Source: Wyeomyia smithii
Lineage: Eukaryota > Arthropoda > Insecta > Diptera > Culicidae
DNA length: 64,000 nucleotides
Direction of reading: 5' to 3'
Assembly (NCBI RefSeq): GCF_029784165.1
Contig: NC_073696.1
Span: 24,249,530-24,313,529, forward strand
A model generated the notes under the pieces. It made no database searches. It was not told the origin of the DNA and worked only from the letters and a program-made list of their open reading frames with translations. The stretch's first letter is position 1; the number at the start of each line of letters is the position of its first letter. Shown piece after piece: positions 22,411-35,245 of the stretch. The position numbers and the translations under genes were made by a program.

Positions 22411-22830
22411 TGTGCAGTGTGCACATATAGCGTATGTGCATCTGTATTGCTATGACATTTGCGATGATAGGGATGGCGCTGTTGCGTGTGTATGGCTAGC
22501 TATAGCGTGTGTAAGACACTAGCATGTGTAGCATATTATGGCTATTGCGTGTATATCTTAAGCGTGTGTACGGATAGTTATAGCTTGTGTGTGGATAGCT
22601 GCTGCGTGTGTAATGATTAGTTATAGCGTATGTATGGATAGTAATAGCACATGGTTGGATAGCTTATGCGTGTGTATAGATAGTTGTATCGGATGTATGG
22701 AAAGGAATAGCATGTGTATGGATAGCTTCGGCATGTGTGTATAAAAAACTATAGCTACAGCGTGTGTATGAATAGTTTTAACGCGTGTTTAGATAGTTAT
22801 AGCATGTGTGTGAATAACTATAGCGGATGT
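22411..22830 (+). repeat. Degenerate 21-bp minisatellite
   Basis: About twenty imperfect units around AGCGTGTGTATGGATAGTTAT. Unit length stays near 21 bp while the sequence varies at most positions, so it is an old array. Confidence 0.8.
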
Positions 22831-22834
22831 TTAT

Positions 22835-24088
22835 CGAAGATTATTATTGTCATTGAAAATATTAAAATGTCTTAACGAACACAGTTGTGAATTTGATTTT
22901 ACAGCAGCGTTTTAACTTCTTCAGCCAGTCTTAATTCATCGAGGAAAAATTACTACCTATGAATGATCAACACTTATTTACTAGAAATTTGATTTAGATC
23001 AAAACGGGTTCTTTTGAGTATCATAAATTATTGGTAAAAAGAGTTGCAAGTTTTCTCAATGAGCATTCATTAAATTTTCGTTTTTGTTTCTCGGTGCGCG
23101 GTTTTGATTTTGTTTCTCGCACACAGAGAAAGAAACAAACTTGTCGCTATCGTGAAAAATAACAAAACAATTAGAAATGCTCTAAATCACAACTGAAGAA
23201 GTTAAGATATTATCCTGTCACTAGCCCAAACCTTGATAACAACTACCGAAAAACGTGTGATTGAGCTCTTGCTATATTGAGTTATTGAACCAAACGTTTT
23301 TGTTTTTCAAATACATGAAGTTATATGCTGGGCTGGAACTAACCTAGCATGAGTTTTATCGATTAAATGTCAAACAATTTTCAAATTTAAAATTTTCGTT
23401 TGAATCGTTCTGGGCTCCAATTTCAGATAGTTTTGTAAAGTTTGCTTTTTGCTTAGATAGGAAAATTTTACCAATTCGCTCAATTAAATGCGTGCCTTGG
23501 TAGTGCAGCAAACAAAGGGTTGATTCGAATATGTATGAAATGACAGCGATTAAATAAAAGATATCCATTCTTTTAGTATATATTATTATTTATAACGTTT
23601 TAACGTCTCAGCATTCAGAAATGCACTGTTAGATAAAATTGCAGCAAATACTAGAGTTGCAATTCTCTCTATTATTTGTTTTAATGGAATATAAGAATAC
23701 CGTAGCCCAACGTCATGCGGTCGTGTCTTGAATACCACCCTCCTACTTTTTTTTTTTGACGTAGGACTCCGTAGGGTCCATTTTAAGATTTCTCTCTCAT
23801 CACGTGAAAAGTTTTAAATGTAACGTTTAAATTATATATAGCGATGTAAAAACTATGATCTGTCATTAGCGTCAATAGTACGATATAATATGTTACAATA
23901 TTTATTATTTTAATTTTTTTTTTTTTTAATATAACATTAAGTGGTGATTTTCTGCAATTTTCCAATGTTCTGCATTATTGTTTACTATCACAAAAGACAC
24001 AATTTCATCCAAGAAAGTTTATTTATATCTCTCATAACCTTTTCTTCATTTAAGTATAAGAAAAACGTCATTTAATCCAGAAATAGGT
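22835..24088. other. AT-rich non-coding DNA
   Basis: No ORF above 70 codons with any similarity. GACGTAGGACTCCGTAG at 23758-23774 is another occurrence of the GACGTAG motif. Confidence 0.4.
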
Positions 24089-25440
24089 ATTTGTAAATAA
24101 ATAAGTGCATTATTTTAATAAAAATCTTCAATAACTAAACAAATTTGAAAAATAAAAATAAACTTTCTTCGGTGAACTTGTGTGTTTTATTGTAGTTAAC
24201 GTCATTGTAGAACCTTGGAAATTTTTAGAAAATCACTATAAAAAGTTTTATTAAAAAAGTTTTTTAGGGGCATTCTAGAGAAAACTTCACAATAGTTCGT
24301 TCAAATGACCAGATACAAGTATAGTTTCTTCGACAAAGTTGTTTCTTTCAAAATGTGCTAGAACTTTACTTTTTTTAGGAAGATTAATCACAAAATTCTA
24401 ACTTCTACAAAATGGAAAATAATTACTAGAACAACTTTACTGAAGACACCATTACTCCAAAATCATTATTTTTTGAGTTAAGAGTAATTTGTGTAAATAA
24501 GCGCATTATTCTAGTAAAAATCGTCAACAACCAAAAATATATGTGAGATAAAAATAAACTTTTTTCGGAGATATTGTTTGTTTTGTTATAGCAAATAATT
24601 TTGTAGAAAATTCGAAAATTGTAGAAAATCACTATGAAAAGTTAAATAGCGAAAAAAATTTTTAATAGCAATCTATAGAAAACTCCACAAAAGTTCATTT
24701 GAATAATTAGATAGAAGTAGGGTAGGGAACATATTCTAAGCAGCTTTAGGAACCGCCTGTGTATTTAGACGAAATACTCGAAATGTGTTGAGTGAAATTA
24801 AAACAGCAGTAAATCAATCTGTTCTCTATCGTTTTCTCTGTCAGAACTTATTTTCAGATTGTGAAACTAAATTAGCAAACTTTAACAATAATCAATTGAA
24901 GTTACCAATCGAGGGACACTATTCCAATCACCCCGAACCTATTTTAAGCAATTTCCATCTATTTTGCAGACGTTTTTTTTTCTGCATCCGAAGTGGCTCC
25001 TGAATGGCTGCAATATAGGTCGATTTGTTTCGAATGGTGATTGTTCACAGAATTCTTTGTGATTAACGGTACTTCTTATATTCGTAAGACGGCTAGACAA
25101 TCAAAGTTTTCGTTTCCATAATTGAAATTGTTGATATTGATCAAATTGCAGCTGTTTGAGGCCTGTTTTCTTTGACTGATTAAAATAGGCGCTACTGCCT
25201 AAGTCGTTCCTTACCCTATGATGTATTCAACAAAGTTGTTTCTTTTAAAATTACAACTTTGCTGAACAAGATGGATTTTTATATTCCAAAATGAGAAAAA
25301 TCAAACTCGTTTTTCACTGTTGAGTGGATTAATCATGAAATTGTTACTTCTATAACATGGAGAATAATTAATGAAACAGCTTTGCTGAAGGCGTCACGGC
25401 TCTAAAATCAATGTTTTTGGGTCAAAATAATTTCGATCAC
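24089..25440 (+). repeat. Diverged tandem duplication, second copy split
   Basis: Copy 1 is about 24089-24489; copy 2 is about 24490-24719 plus 25217-25440. Shared phrases in order: AAATAAGTGCATTATT, AAAAATAAACTTTCTTCGG, TAGAAAATCACTAT, GACAAAGTTGTTTCTTT, ACAAAATGGAAAATAATTA, CTGAAGACACCATTACTCC. The split is an insertion of the 497-bp MITE below. Confidence 0.75.
24720..25216. mobile_element. MITE, 497 bp, TA target duplication
   Basis: Termini GGGTAGGGAAC / GTTCCTTACCC are inverted repeats, with looser similarity continuing inward (CTAAGCAGC / GCAGTAGC). TA flanks both ends (24718-24719 and 25217-25218). Removing it rejoins the second copy of a tandem duplication, direct proof of insertion. 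TA duplication suggests a Tc1/mariner-type transposase in trans. Confidence 0.8.
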
Positions 25441-25492
25441 GTTTTTGCAGTTTTGGAAACAGTGTGCGTCGGTTTCGTAGTGCTGGAAAATC

Positions 25493-25770
25493 AGAGAAGA
25501 AAAGGGCAAATTCTTCAACTACAGTTTAATCAACACCTACGCACCGACAAACGACAAATACGATGAAGTCAAAGATGAGCTCTATGACAAGCTTGAGCGA
25601 ATCTATGACGAGTGCCCAAAACACGACGTAAAAGTCGTCATCGGAGACGCAAACGCACAGGTTGGGAGGGAGTATTTCTTCCGTCCGGTCATTAGAAGGC
25701 ACAGCCTCCACTCATCAACAAATGAGAACGGCCTGAGGCTTTGCCGTGCCCAGAGGAAAAGCCATATAAA
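25493..25770 (+). pseudogene. RTE-like endonuclease fragment
   Basis: One open frame of about 92 codons reads FFNYSLINTYAPTNDKYDE ... VKVVIGDANAQVGRE ... HSLHSSTNENGLRL. This is the central part of an AP-type endonuclease of an RTE/JAM-type non-LTR element (GDxNAQVG with catalytic D and N, and the ENGLRL strand). The start of the domain, the SDH motif and all reverse transcriptase are missing, so it is a dead fragment. Confidence 0.75.
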
Positions 25771-25779
25771 GCTCCTATT

Positions 25780-27534
25780 TTCCACGTTTAATTTTACTCC
25801 AGATAAGTGAATTCTCCAGAAAATCGAGCTCATTGTTTATTTTTCTTTTTTCTTTTCAAAAACAGTCAGTTTGTTGATAAAAACTATATTGTAGAGGGTA
25901 AATGTGCCGACATAAAATTTGAAAAACATCCAGCGACTGTATGTAGATGTTTGTCAAACGAAGAAAATTTAATCCTAATGAGATAAATCAATCGTATCAT
26001 TTCGCTTCATGCATTGAGTTAACCACGCAACATTTGGCGCAAAATAGTGCATGAAATTCGGCATTTTCGGATAGAACCGACAAAAGGCAAACGTTACAAA
26101 TATAAACAAAGTCGGAAATCGAAGAAGAAAAGATATCTCCGGATAATCGAGTCCGACCTGTACAACTATACAACTTTTTCAAGTTTCGTCATTCTCGTTT
26201 CTACGTTTACGAAGCTAGTCTTTTCTTTCTCTAAGGCAATGAAAACGACTAGTTTCGCTTCTTGCAGCTAAATGCATTCACGTCATTATTTTTGGCACAG
26301 TTTTATTATATACACCCAACGCAAACGGGCAACATTTTATCACTTTAGGAGAATTTTTTATTACTTATTGTGTCTTATGACTGCGCATTATACACAAATA
26401 GTATTAACCGAAAAGTAACAAAAATTATGACGGGCATACGCTTGTATGTGTTTCTGCAGGAGAACATACAGCCAAGCACCGCAATGCATGTGTTATCGAG
26501 ACTTCACTCGCTGCATTTGTATTGATGCAGAGATCAGATTCATTTTTGTCCCCTTTATCCACACATAATGATAATCTCACCTGTCAACTTCAAATGTCTA
26601 ATTAGAAACACTTTCGTTTCGTCCCCCAGTGTTTACTTGAAATGAACTCTGTCTGAACAGAGTTGCCGAAGTTGCGAATATTGTTCTGGATGGGCACGAG
26701 TTTTGTATTTTCAAACAGGTGCAAATGAGTTTCCATGAACCAATGAATATGTGTTTTGGAAAGCTTGCAAGAAAGCGAATGTTTTTGTTTTTCTCTAACG
26801 CAGTTTACAGATCGTGATGTCATTTAAAGACGCACTTCAAGTCTTTAAAATCATCAACGTTTGCATACTCTATGACGGGGAAAATGCTGCTTAGCAGCTC
26901 TTGTCATATTCTTTCTCTACTCCGTATGCATACAACGAGCGAACTAAAACACGCACACCGGAAGAATTGGAGATTGAAGAAACTTGTAACATGTGCAACA
27001 TATGCGACGGTTTGCGATTTTTTTTTTACTTGAGATGGAAAGGGAGAAGTTTTTGACAGAAAAAATCTTGCATGTGGTTGAAACGACCATTATTAGATAG
27101 TCGTACTCCCGTAACACGTGCTAAATATATGTCAGTATGTGTTGTTACTTGACTGGGGAAGAATTTTATTGCCTTGTAAGTAATAGGTTTGTTACCTAAA
27201 AGGCAATTTTGCGCTATTGCTTCTAAAGTAATAAGGAAAAGTTTTGCGTGTAGTGAATGGAATGAGGCATATTGTCAAATGGTGTATTGTCAAATGGCAT
27301 ATTGTCAGATATTTGAAATAAAGTAAAAATTTAATGCTTCAAAAATGAATAACTATATAATTAGTAAAACTGTTGTAGAATCAGGACGAACTCGAATCCA
27401 AAATCGTAAAAAAGGTATTACAAAATCTCGCAAAAAGCACAAACAAAATTAAAGTCTACAGAAAAAATCGAGGCAAAAATCACAGTTGAACGACGAATCC
27501 CAAGTGTCAATTTTCTAATTTTTTTTTATATTTT
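25780..27534. other. AT-rich non-coding DNA with a pogo-like end
   Basis: No gene recognised. CCGGATAATCGAGTCCGACC at 26137-26156 matches the terminal sequence at about 33378 and looks like a solo terminus of a pogo/Tigger-type element. ATATTGTCAAATGG is repeated about three times at 27267-27309. Confidence 0.4.
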
Positions 27535-27840
27535 TTTGACGTGACAAAACGTTTTTGTTTACTGTACTGGGATGCATTCTGTAAAATTGGAAATGAAACT
27601 GGCAAATTTTGCGTCGGATTTCAAACGTTAATAACAGCATAACCACATGTTGGATAACAATAACCAATATGTTGTTGGATAGATAAAATGTAGAACAATT
27701 TTGTAATATGCTAGTTGTCACTCTAATTTCATTGATGAGCGTTAAAATTGACAAAAAGTTCCCATGACAAATTTATGCGAATAATGAACCAATTACATGC
27801 GAGCATTCTTAGCACAGACGACGTGAATGGACACCATCCG
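27535..27840 (+). repeat. Dispersed repeat family A, copy 2
   Basis: Shares with 843-1190 the ordered words GATTTCAAACG, AACCACATG, TGTTGGAT, AATGAACCAAT and GGCACAGAC/AGCACAGAC; better matched to copy 3 at 31572 through GCATTCTGTA. Non-coding. Confidence 0.6.
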
Positions 27841-30800
27841 TTCCCTGTGATATTCTCTGTATCAATATCGAAATAAAAATTGACAGAGTCTCTCCGTCCC
27901 AATAGATCAATTTATTTTTGATTCCATGAGCTTAGACTAATATGATGTCTCGAAGGTAAAAATTTTACGAAAAGTTTGAAACAATCCTCATTCTTGAACA
28001 ATTTCTAAACCTGTTTTTAGAACCTAATAAAAACTGATGTCTTGAAAGAAAACATGCCGGTAAAAGCGACAGTACCACTAGAGTAAGGAACCGCAGGTCT
28101 CTCGTCGTCGGTACTCTTCTATTGGTACTGCAGCGGTACTTTTCGTATTGCAGAGGTACACTTTTGTTCGTACATTTCTATACCTGTGCAATCGAGGAAA
28201 AACTGCAATGCTGCTGTTGATGGTGATTGAAAGTTTATCTCATAAATATGATTACCATAAATTACTCAACAAGAATTGTAAATTTTTGCAACGGATATTT
28301 ATTTAATTTTATCTTCGATATTAACTAAATAATCGTGACCGGATTGTATCGAAAGAGTAAATTCCCAAATATACACATTCATATAAGAGTAAGAGTCTGC
28401 GATTGCTTGTGGATTTTTGGTTTATTTACTAAGATTCATTCAGAATCTCTTTTTACATTTCAAAATTGTTAGATGATATATTACTATTTTAAGCTTTACC
28501 ATAATAAACGCATATTAGCTGACTTCGTAATACAGCGAATGTAGTTGTAGGCAAATGTAAAAAATTGTCAAGCAAAAAACAAAAATGGAATTGTTGATTG
28601 CTACGATTTTTCGCTGGAACTTGTTAATAATTTTGTTTAACATATCGTTTTATGTTTCCCAATAAATGAACCTTTGTTAGGGCTTCCATATTATTTTGAA
28701 AGTAAGATCCATATTATAGATTTCATTTAATCAGAGTTAAATAAGACAAAACCATTCATTATGATAACGTAAGTATTATTGGCTTTGGTTTTTGAGGATG
28801 TAGAGTTTTCTGACTTTGACGCATTACCAGAAATTCTTGGTGCTTCTTCAACAAGCACGATAAGCTTCTACCTTGTCAAATACATGTTGTTTGCACAAAA
28901 AAATACTACAGGCATAATATCGCCAAATATAAACGATATTCCTTCGAGTGTTGTTGAATACATTTCAAAAATTGATTTCCAGCTGAAAATAGAAATACGT
29001 ATAGGTACGTACAGTCGCTGAGCAAACACATTAATTCTGTCTGCAGACTCTGTATATTTTGTAACAAAACCCCCCTAATTACAGTGTTTAGTCCCACGTC
29101 ACCATTTCATACAACCCTAGGGCTCTATGCTTTGCAGTATTTGTTTTGATTTTTTTCTTCAGTGAAGGATCTTAAATTTAATTTTTCCAATATCCAAATT
29201 CAAATAAAAGCCAAGATAATTTCTCGAAACTCTTCTCCCGAAACTTTCCTCTCTCTTTTGTATTGATTTAAAAAATCATCAGCCCTGTTCAAATATGAGT
29301 TCAGGTAAAATTTCGAAAAATGAAGTATGTAAAAATACTTTATTAAGTAAGGCCTACTAACACATCCACAAAGTTTCATTGAACTCTGAGAGAATGCTGC
29401 CAACATGTGGTTGAGTTAGTACGAAATCCACTTTTTTCAACTTTTTCTTTTTTTTAACTTTAGGACAACGTGCATCACCGTACGAGACAAAGCGTCGAAA
29501 TACGAACGACAGCATTCCCACAGGAAGAATCGATCTTCGTTTTCCGAGTGAAAAAATGTGCAAACCAAAAACTATCTTCCTGCAAGCGCTCCTGGGGCAT
29601 TAGCTCTGCTTCATCGCAATCCATATATCGTAGAAAATATTAAAATTCAAACAACTTCGCTCCAGATTGCCAGCAGATTCTTCAACCTCCAATCGTTTGT
29701 CGTATGGGACTGGCGAAATCGTCCCGCGAGAGCGTTCGATATACGATTCCGACCCGGGCTGCAAGCAAGTGCACAAGCCAAGACAGCCAGGAAAGTCGTC
29801 TTCGTTGCGTTTACCCTCTGGAAGAGAGCAAATGCTGCCGGAAGTTGGCAAATGGAATATATTATATTGCCTACTGGTATAGGATCTCCGGATGAGATTT
29901 ACTGTTGGACCTTGGGAGTTTCGTTGATGGAATCGTAAATGAAAAGCAGTTTCTACATTGTCCATTAAATACTGTACAATCAGGACTCTTTTTTCCTAAT
30001 TTTTATTGCCCTAGAATGAAACAAGGCTACCTGCTTCGGTAACAGGTTTCAAGGGCCGGGAAATGTCATGACTTTTCAACACTTTCTCATCCCTGAGGCG
30101 AAATTCAATGAACGAAACTTTTTCTCCCGCTCGCCGCGAAATGGAGTTCGGTTACTCTACTGGCGGTAGGGATAAAAGCCCAGCTCCGAGCGATCGTATG
30201 CCCGTGACACGTTTTCTGTCGGTGATAGATGAGAAAAGTTTACATTTCCAAACACGGGGTTACAGATAAACTGGGTTGGCGCGGTTCGGAGAGAGAAAGT
30301 GCATTTTCCAATCCATCCCCACAGTTAGCCGCGGGTGCATATTGGCTGCCAAGTCAATCATCGTGAATAAGTTGGAAAATAAATTGATTCCAGAAGTTGC
30401 GTCTTCGCTGTTTGTCGCCGAGTGCGCAGTGAAATGACTGGTGAAAATCGGTTCGAAGTTCAGCAATATTTTTAATTTAAAACCGGAAAGCACTTTAGTT
30501 TACCAACCGGAAAGTAATTCTCATTGTAGAATAACTTCGTAGTGAACAAACAGCACAGTATCAACCGAGAGTATGTTGACAAATAAATAAAACATCATAG
30601 ACGCATTTAACTGTCTTTGTCAAAAGAGTCAATCCTGGAAACAGTCCCAGATAGAAATCTACACCGAGCACAATAATTGTTGGAGTGAAAATAATATTTT
30701 CCCTTCTCCCTTCTGCTGCTGCCTGCCACCGCGCCGCCACAAAACTTTTCCCATTTAGGTTCAGTTGTGTGACCATATGGAGATTTCGAGATAGGTGTTC

Positions 30801-31173
30801 TGGTATTACGATAAAGATACCCCAGAGAATAGAAGTACTGCTCTTCTGTTTGTCACACAGCCAAGATAACAACAGAAGTTGGCTCGCAAATAAGCCTCCG
30901 GGTTCTGGAAAGCCAGAGCGTGAGCGTTGTAGGAAAGTGCAAAAGCCGAAAGGAATTTAATATTCAACACTCGTTAATTGCCACCCCAGGCGACAAAAAT
31001 GGTCCAAACCCGGGGTGGCGAAGGTCTGATTCGGATGAGATTCTACACACCGAAGCTGAAGATAGGCTCCACATGTGCGGTTTGGGCCGAAAACATGTCC
31101 TGATAGGGTTGCCCATCAGCTATTTGCTAATATGTTTGTTGTGCTGCTCAATTCTGTCCCTGCTATTGTCTTT
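27841..31173. other. Non-coding DNA, no gene recognised
   Basis: AT-rich to 29.4 kb, then less so. The 126-codon plus-strand ORF at 29558-29938 overlaps several alternative-frame ORFs and shows no domain, so it is not called. No repeat boundaries seen. Confidence 0.4.
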
Positions 31174-31571
31174 GCTTTCTTTTATTTGTTTTCCATCCCT
31201 TCTACTAACAGAATTTCTACCAATCATTGATAAATTCTGTCTCGACCAGAACCTTTTCTAAAAGGAATTGAACTGTAAACAAAACATATTATTATGTATG
31301 GGTTGAATAAGTGTTACCCACGGATGAATAGGTTCCCGATCCCAGCTGAAAAAGGAAACCGTGCTGATAAGGGATTGAATTATCTACTTTAAAATTTGTT
31401 TGGTAAATTAAAGAAGTTTTACCGGTATCTATCGCCGGTTGAACACGTCATGAACTCAAATTCAAAACGACTGAGAATCTGTGTATGCTACTCGTGATTA
31501 AAGGTGTAACTAAAATATCGGCTCTCTGTTCATACATTTTTTAGTACTTCTTATAATCTGTTTTTATTTTT

Positions 31572-31815
31572 TGACGTCTTTGTATTCTATAATGAGATGC
31601 ATTCTGTAGAATTTGAAATTAAATTGGCAAATGTTCCGTCAGATTTCAAACGATAATAACAGCATAATTACATGACGAATATGTTGTTGGATGGATAAAA
31701 TATTGAACAATTATACAAAATGCTAGTTATCATGATTATTTCATTGCTCAACGGTAAAAATTGATAAAAAGTTTCCAGAACAAATTTACGCGAAAAATTT
31801 GTATTTGAATTAGTA
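31572..31815 (+). repeat. Dispersed repeat family A, copy 3
   Basis: GATGCATTCTGTAGAATTTG ... GATTTCAAACGATAATAACA ... TTGTTGGATGGATAAAAT, matching 27535-27840. Mirrored at 41527-41770 in the other palindrome arm. Confidence 0.6.
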
Positions 31816-31875
31816 TTTGTCTGTATTTCAAATGACATGAGCGGTGTCTTGATGAATAAATAAAAATTTACAAAT

Positions 31876-32665
31876 TTACGGTCTCCAGGATTTCAAGCAG
31901 TATGGATCATTGAAGCCTTTGGCAACTTTCGAAATGAAACCAAGTTGTTGATTTGCCTTGGCAATTATCGAGATGCAGTGGTTGTTGGAAGATGGTATTG
32001 GATCCAGGACGACACCCAAGTCATTCATTTTCTCAACGCTTCGGAGTGAAATTCCTTCAATGCAATAATCAAAGAAAACCGGTTTTTTGAGCGATGGAAC
32101 GTCATGACGGAGCATTTTGGTACGCTCACAATTAGTTCACATCGACGTAAATGAGTTTGCAACCCAGACACCATTTCGAAGCAATGTCGTTGAAAAATAG
32201 CGTAAACAGCAGCGGACCTAAGTTGCTACCTTGGGGCACTCCGGATGAATTGCAGAAACTCGAAGATACACAGGAGTCAATTTTAACACGAAGTTCACGA
32301 CTAGTTAGGTAAGACCTAATCCACGATACTAGCCTCGAAGAAGATCCAATACGAGACAGTTTAACCAACAGTATTTTGTGATCGATTTTGTCGAAAGCCA
32401 CCTTCAAATCTGTGTAGATGCCATCCACTTGAATTTTGCTCTCCTTTGCAGTAATACAGATGCTGGTGAAGTCCAGAAAAATCGTGGTAACAGATCTCCC
32501 AGGCATGAAACCGTACTGATCATTGGAGATGTAGTTTAAAGACTGGCTACAAATCACATCACTGACGATTATTTTGAAAAGCCTTGACGCTGCCGATAAG
32601 CTTGTCATGCCTCGATAATTTCTTACGTAGCTCTTGTCGCCAGCTTTGAACACGGAAAACATCAA
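31876..32665 (-). pseudogene. Degenerate CR1-like reverse transcriptase fragment
   Basis: Two open segments. 32665-32132 gives VFKAGDKSYVRNYRGMTSLS, QYGFMPGRSVTTIFLDFTS, TDLKVAFDKIDH (motif A, catalytic D present) and SSGVPQGSNLGPLLFTLFFND (motif B). It breaks at LIYVDVN-stop, where the YADD of motif C should be. 32115-31876 resumes further downstream, with LGVVLD and IIAKANQQLGFISKVAKGF, after a deletion and frameshift. 5' truncated at about 32690 by another repeat. CR1/Jockey-group non-LTR; the exact clade is uncertain. Confidence 0.8.
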
Positions 32666-32687
32666 CGATTGCTTCCAAACTCCAGTT

Positions 32688-32880
32688 GAGACCGTTACGT
32701 AACTGTGATGTTTGCTAAAAATTCAAATTTGTAAGTGGGGGGGGGGGGCAGGATGTCCAGCGTTACGTAATTTTAAGGGGGGGTCATATCGAACGTTACT
32801 TATCGTTACATAGAGGGGGAAGGGGTCTGAAATCTAGGTTTTTAGCGTTACGTAATTTCTGTACGATACCAAATAGAAAA
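32688..32880. mobile_element. GTTACGTAA-type MITE-like repeat
   Basis: GTTACGTAA occurs at about 32692, 32764 and 32848, and a related GTTACTTATCGTTACATAG at about 32795, separated by G-rich tracts including a run of twelve G. Repeated inverted 'GTTACGTAAC' ends suggest a short non-autonomous element, inserted at the 5' break of the CR1-like fragment. Mirrored at 40462-40654. Confidence 0.5.
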
Positions 32881-33352
32881 AAATCATAAGTGTTGTCAAA
32901 ATTGAACAGGGTCTGTATATGTAACACCTCAATTCTTCTTAATATTTAAGATGATAAAAACAGATAAATAAATAAAACAAATCCATTTTATTTAATATTT
33001 TCTGGAAAATATTTCCTCTAATCTCTTGAAGCAAATACTGTCTTTCTAATGGTCCATTCATCTCATCATGATTGACTTTGTTTATTGAATTTATGGTGGG
33101 TTTACGTTTTAACATCTTCGAGATAATCAATGTAACACAATTTATTATTTCGTATATATGTAAAACAAACGCCGACAAACAGTCTAAAGACAATTTTTTC
33201 GTCGGTACATGTATTGTGTACGTTAAGCGGTGTTTGACCAATAAATAGTTAATGGGTTCAATGATGGCAATTTCGGTATTGTGTGCAATATATTGTAATA
33301 GAAAACTCACTTTTGTAGATGAGAGATAATAAAAATTTGAAAAAATGGCTCG

Positions 33353-33403
33353 ATTATCCGGGGCGAAATTGTTTTTGGTCCGGATAATCGAGTCCAACCT
33401 GTA
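33353..33403. mobile_element. Pogo/Tigger-like terminal repeat
   Basis: CTCGATTATCCGG and CCGGATAATCGAG form a hairpin with an 18-20 nt loop, ending in TCCAACCTGTA. Such internal palindromes sit at the ends of pogo-type DNA transposons. The other end of the element and any transposase are missing. Mirrored at 39939-39989. Confidence 0.5.
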
Positions 33404-34619
33404 TTAATAAAAAAAATTGATCATGGCCTACACCATAAAAATAAAAAATCATTTACTATGTCAGCCCCCCAAAGTTTAGTTTTTCGAATATAACTTTTTA
33501 AATATTTATTTTTGGGAAGTATCCTGTTCTAGACATATATGACCAAAAATACAGGTTTCATTTTGTTTTAGTTTTTCCGAACGCTGTTCCGTTGAACATT
33601 CGGTTAAATGCAGGCGGTTGTGCTTGAAAAAAATATTGACAAGAATTTATTAGATAACAAAACTTTTCTCGCGAAGCTACCTTTTCCCAAACATAATTGA
33701 TCGAAACAGAACACTTCGCTCAAAAATACTCAATGACTCTCCAGCAGTAAGATAACAAGAAGAAAAACCAAATATAGAACAGGTCATATTGTGCAACTTT
33801 AGTGATCATTCACACGTAAGACAAAGCTCAATATACTTTAAAATGAATTTGAAGTCCAAATATCATTTTAACGATGTTAAAAACAGTATTGAAAATGACA
33901 AAAATAAGTCTCAGAATAAAAATTTCTTGTTTTTGGTAAATCAAAATCATGTTTCCAAAAACGGAACTCAGCTGTACATGAATTGTGTAATACAGCGTCT
34001 CCAGGGACTCTTTCAATATTTTAGTATAGTTAATTTGAATTCCTCTAGTCCTGAATTAAGGCCATATTTTCTGTTTCTTTCCTTATCTGTCACTCATTTT
34101 TTTTTGTGTTTTTTCCTTTAATTTTTTTTGTCTTCCTGTTTTCTGTCTTTTTTTTTTGCTTTTTGCCTATCTATCCAACTTTCTAAGTTTCCGTGTCTTT
34201 GTTTTTCCGGGTTTTCCGTTTCTTTGTCTTTCTATGTGTCAAGTTTCCTGAACTTCTGTCTTTCAATTTTTCCTTTTAATTGTTTTCTTATTATACTGGC
34301 TTTCAGTATTTCTACTTCCTTGTCTTTTTTATTATCTTTCTGTAGATTAAACTTTCTGTCTCTCTAAATTTTTATCTCTGTATCACTCTTTTTTTGTTTT
34401 TTTTTTTTGTTTCAAGGATCAATTTAACGAATTACAACTAAAATTTTGGATTTTTTCGAGGCTCGCTTAGTTATCAACAAAAACGCTCTCTCTCTTCCTT
34501 TCTCTCTTCCTCTCTCTTTTTCTCTCTCTCTCTCTTTCTCTATCTCTCTCTCTATCTCTTTATCTTTATCGCTATCTCTCTATCTCTCTCTATTTCTCTC
34601 CATCTTCAGTTCTCTCGAT

Positions 34620-35229
34620 TTCTATCTCTATCTCTATCTCTATCTCTATCTCTATCTCTATCTCTATCTCTATCTCTATCTCTATCTCTATCTCTATCTC
34701 TATCTCCATCTCTATCTCTATCTCTATCTCTATCTCTATCTCTATCTCTATCTCTATCTCTATCTCTATCTCTATCTCTATCTCTATCTCTATCTCTATC
34801 TCTATCTCTATCTCTATCTCTATCTCTATCTCTATCTCTATCTCTATCTCTATCTCTATCTCTATCTCTATCTCTATCTCTATCTCTATCTCTATCTCTA
34901 TCTCTATCTCTATCTCTATCTCTATCTCTATCTCTATCTCTATCTCTATCTCTATCTCTATCTCTATCTCTATCTCTATCTCTATCTCTATATCTATCTC
35001 TATCTCTATCTCTATCTCTATCTCTATCTCTATCTCTATCTCTATCTCTATCTCTATCTCTATCTCTATCTCTATCTCTATCTCTATCTCTATCTCTATC
35101 TCTATCTCTATCTCCATCTCTATCTCTATCTCTATCTCTATCTTTATCTCTATCTCTATCTCTATCTCTATCTCTATCTCTATCTCTATCTCTATCTCTA
35201 TCTCTATCTTTATCTCTATCTCTATCTCT
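34620..35229 (+). repeat. (TCTCTA)n hexanucleotide array, about 100 units
   Basis: Near-perfect hexamers over about 610 bp, with rare substitutions (CCATCT near 34706 and 35113, TATATCTA near 34990, CTTTAT near 35142). Mirror copy at 38118-38724. Confidence 0.95.
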
Positions 35230-35245
35230 CTCTATCTCTATTTTT

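Noticed and set aside
29558..29938. 126-codon plus-strand ORF overlapping several other ORFs
   Set aside because: Four overlapping ORFs in different frames and no recognisable feature; likely chance in a GC-richer stretch.
32939..33397. 152-codon minus-strand ORF, also mirrored at 39945-40403
   Set aside because: AT-rich, no domain, and it starts inside the pogo-like terminal hairpin; not transposase-like.
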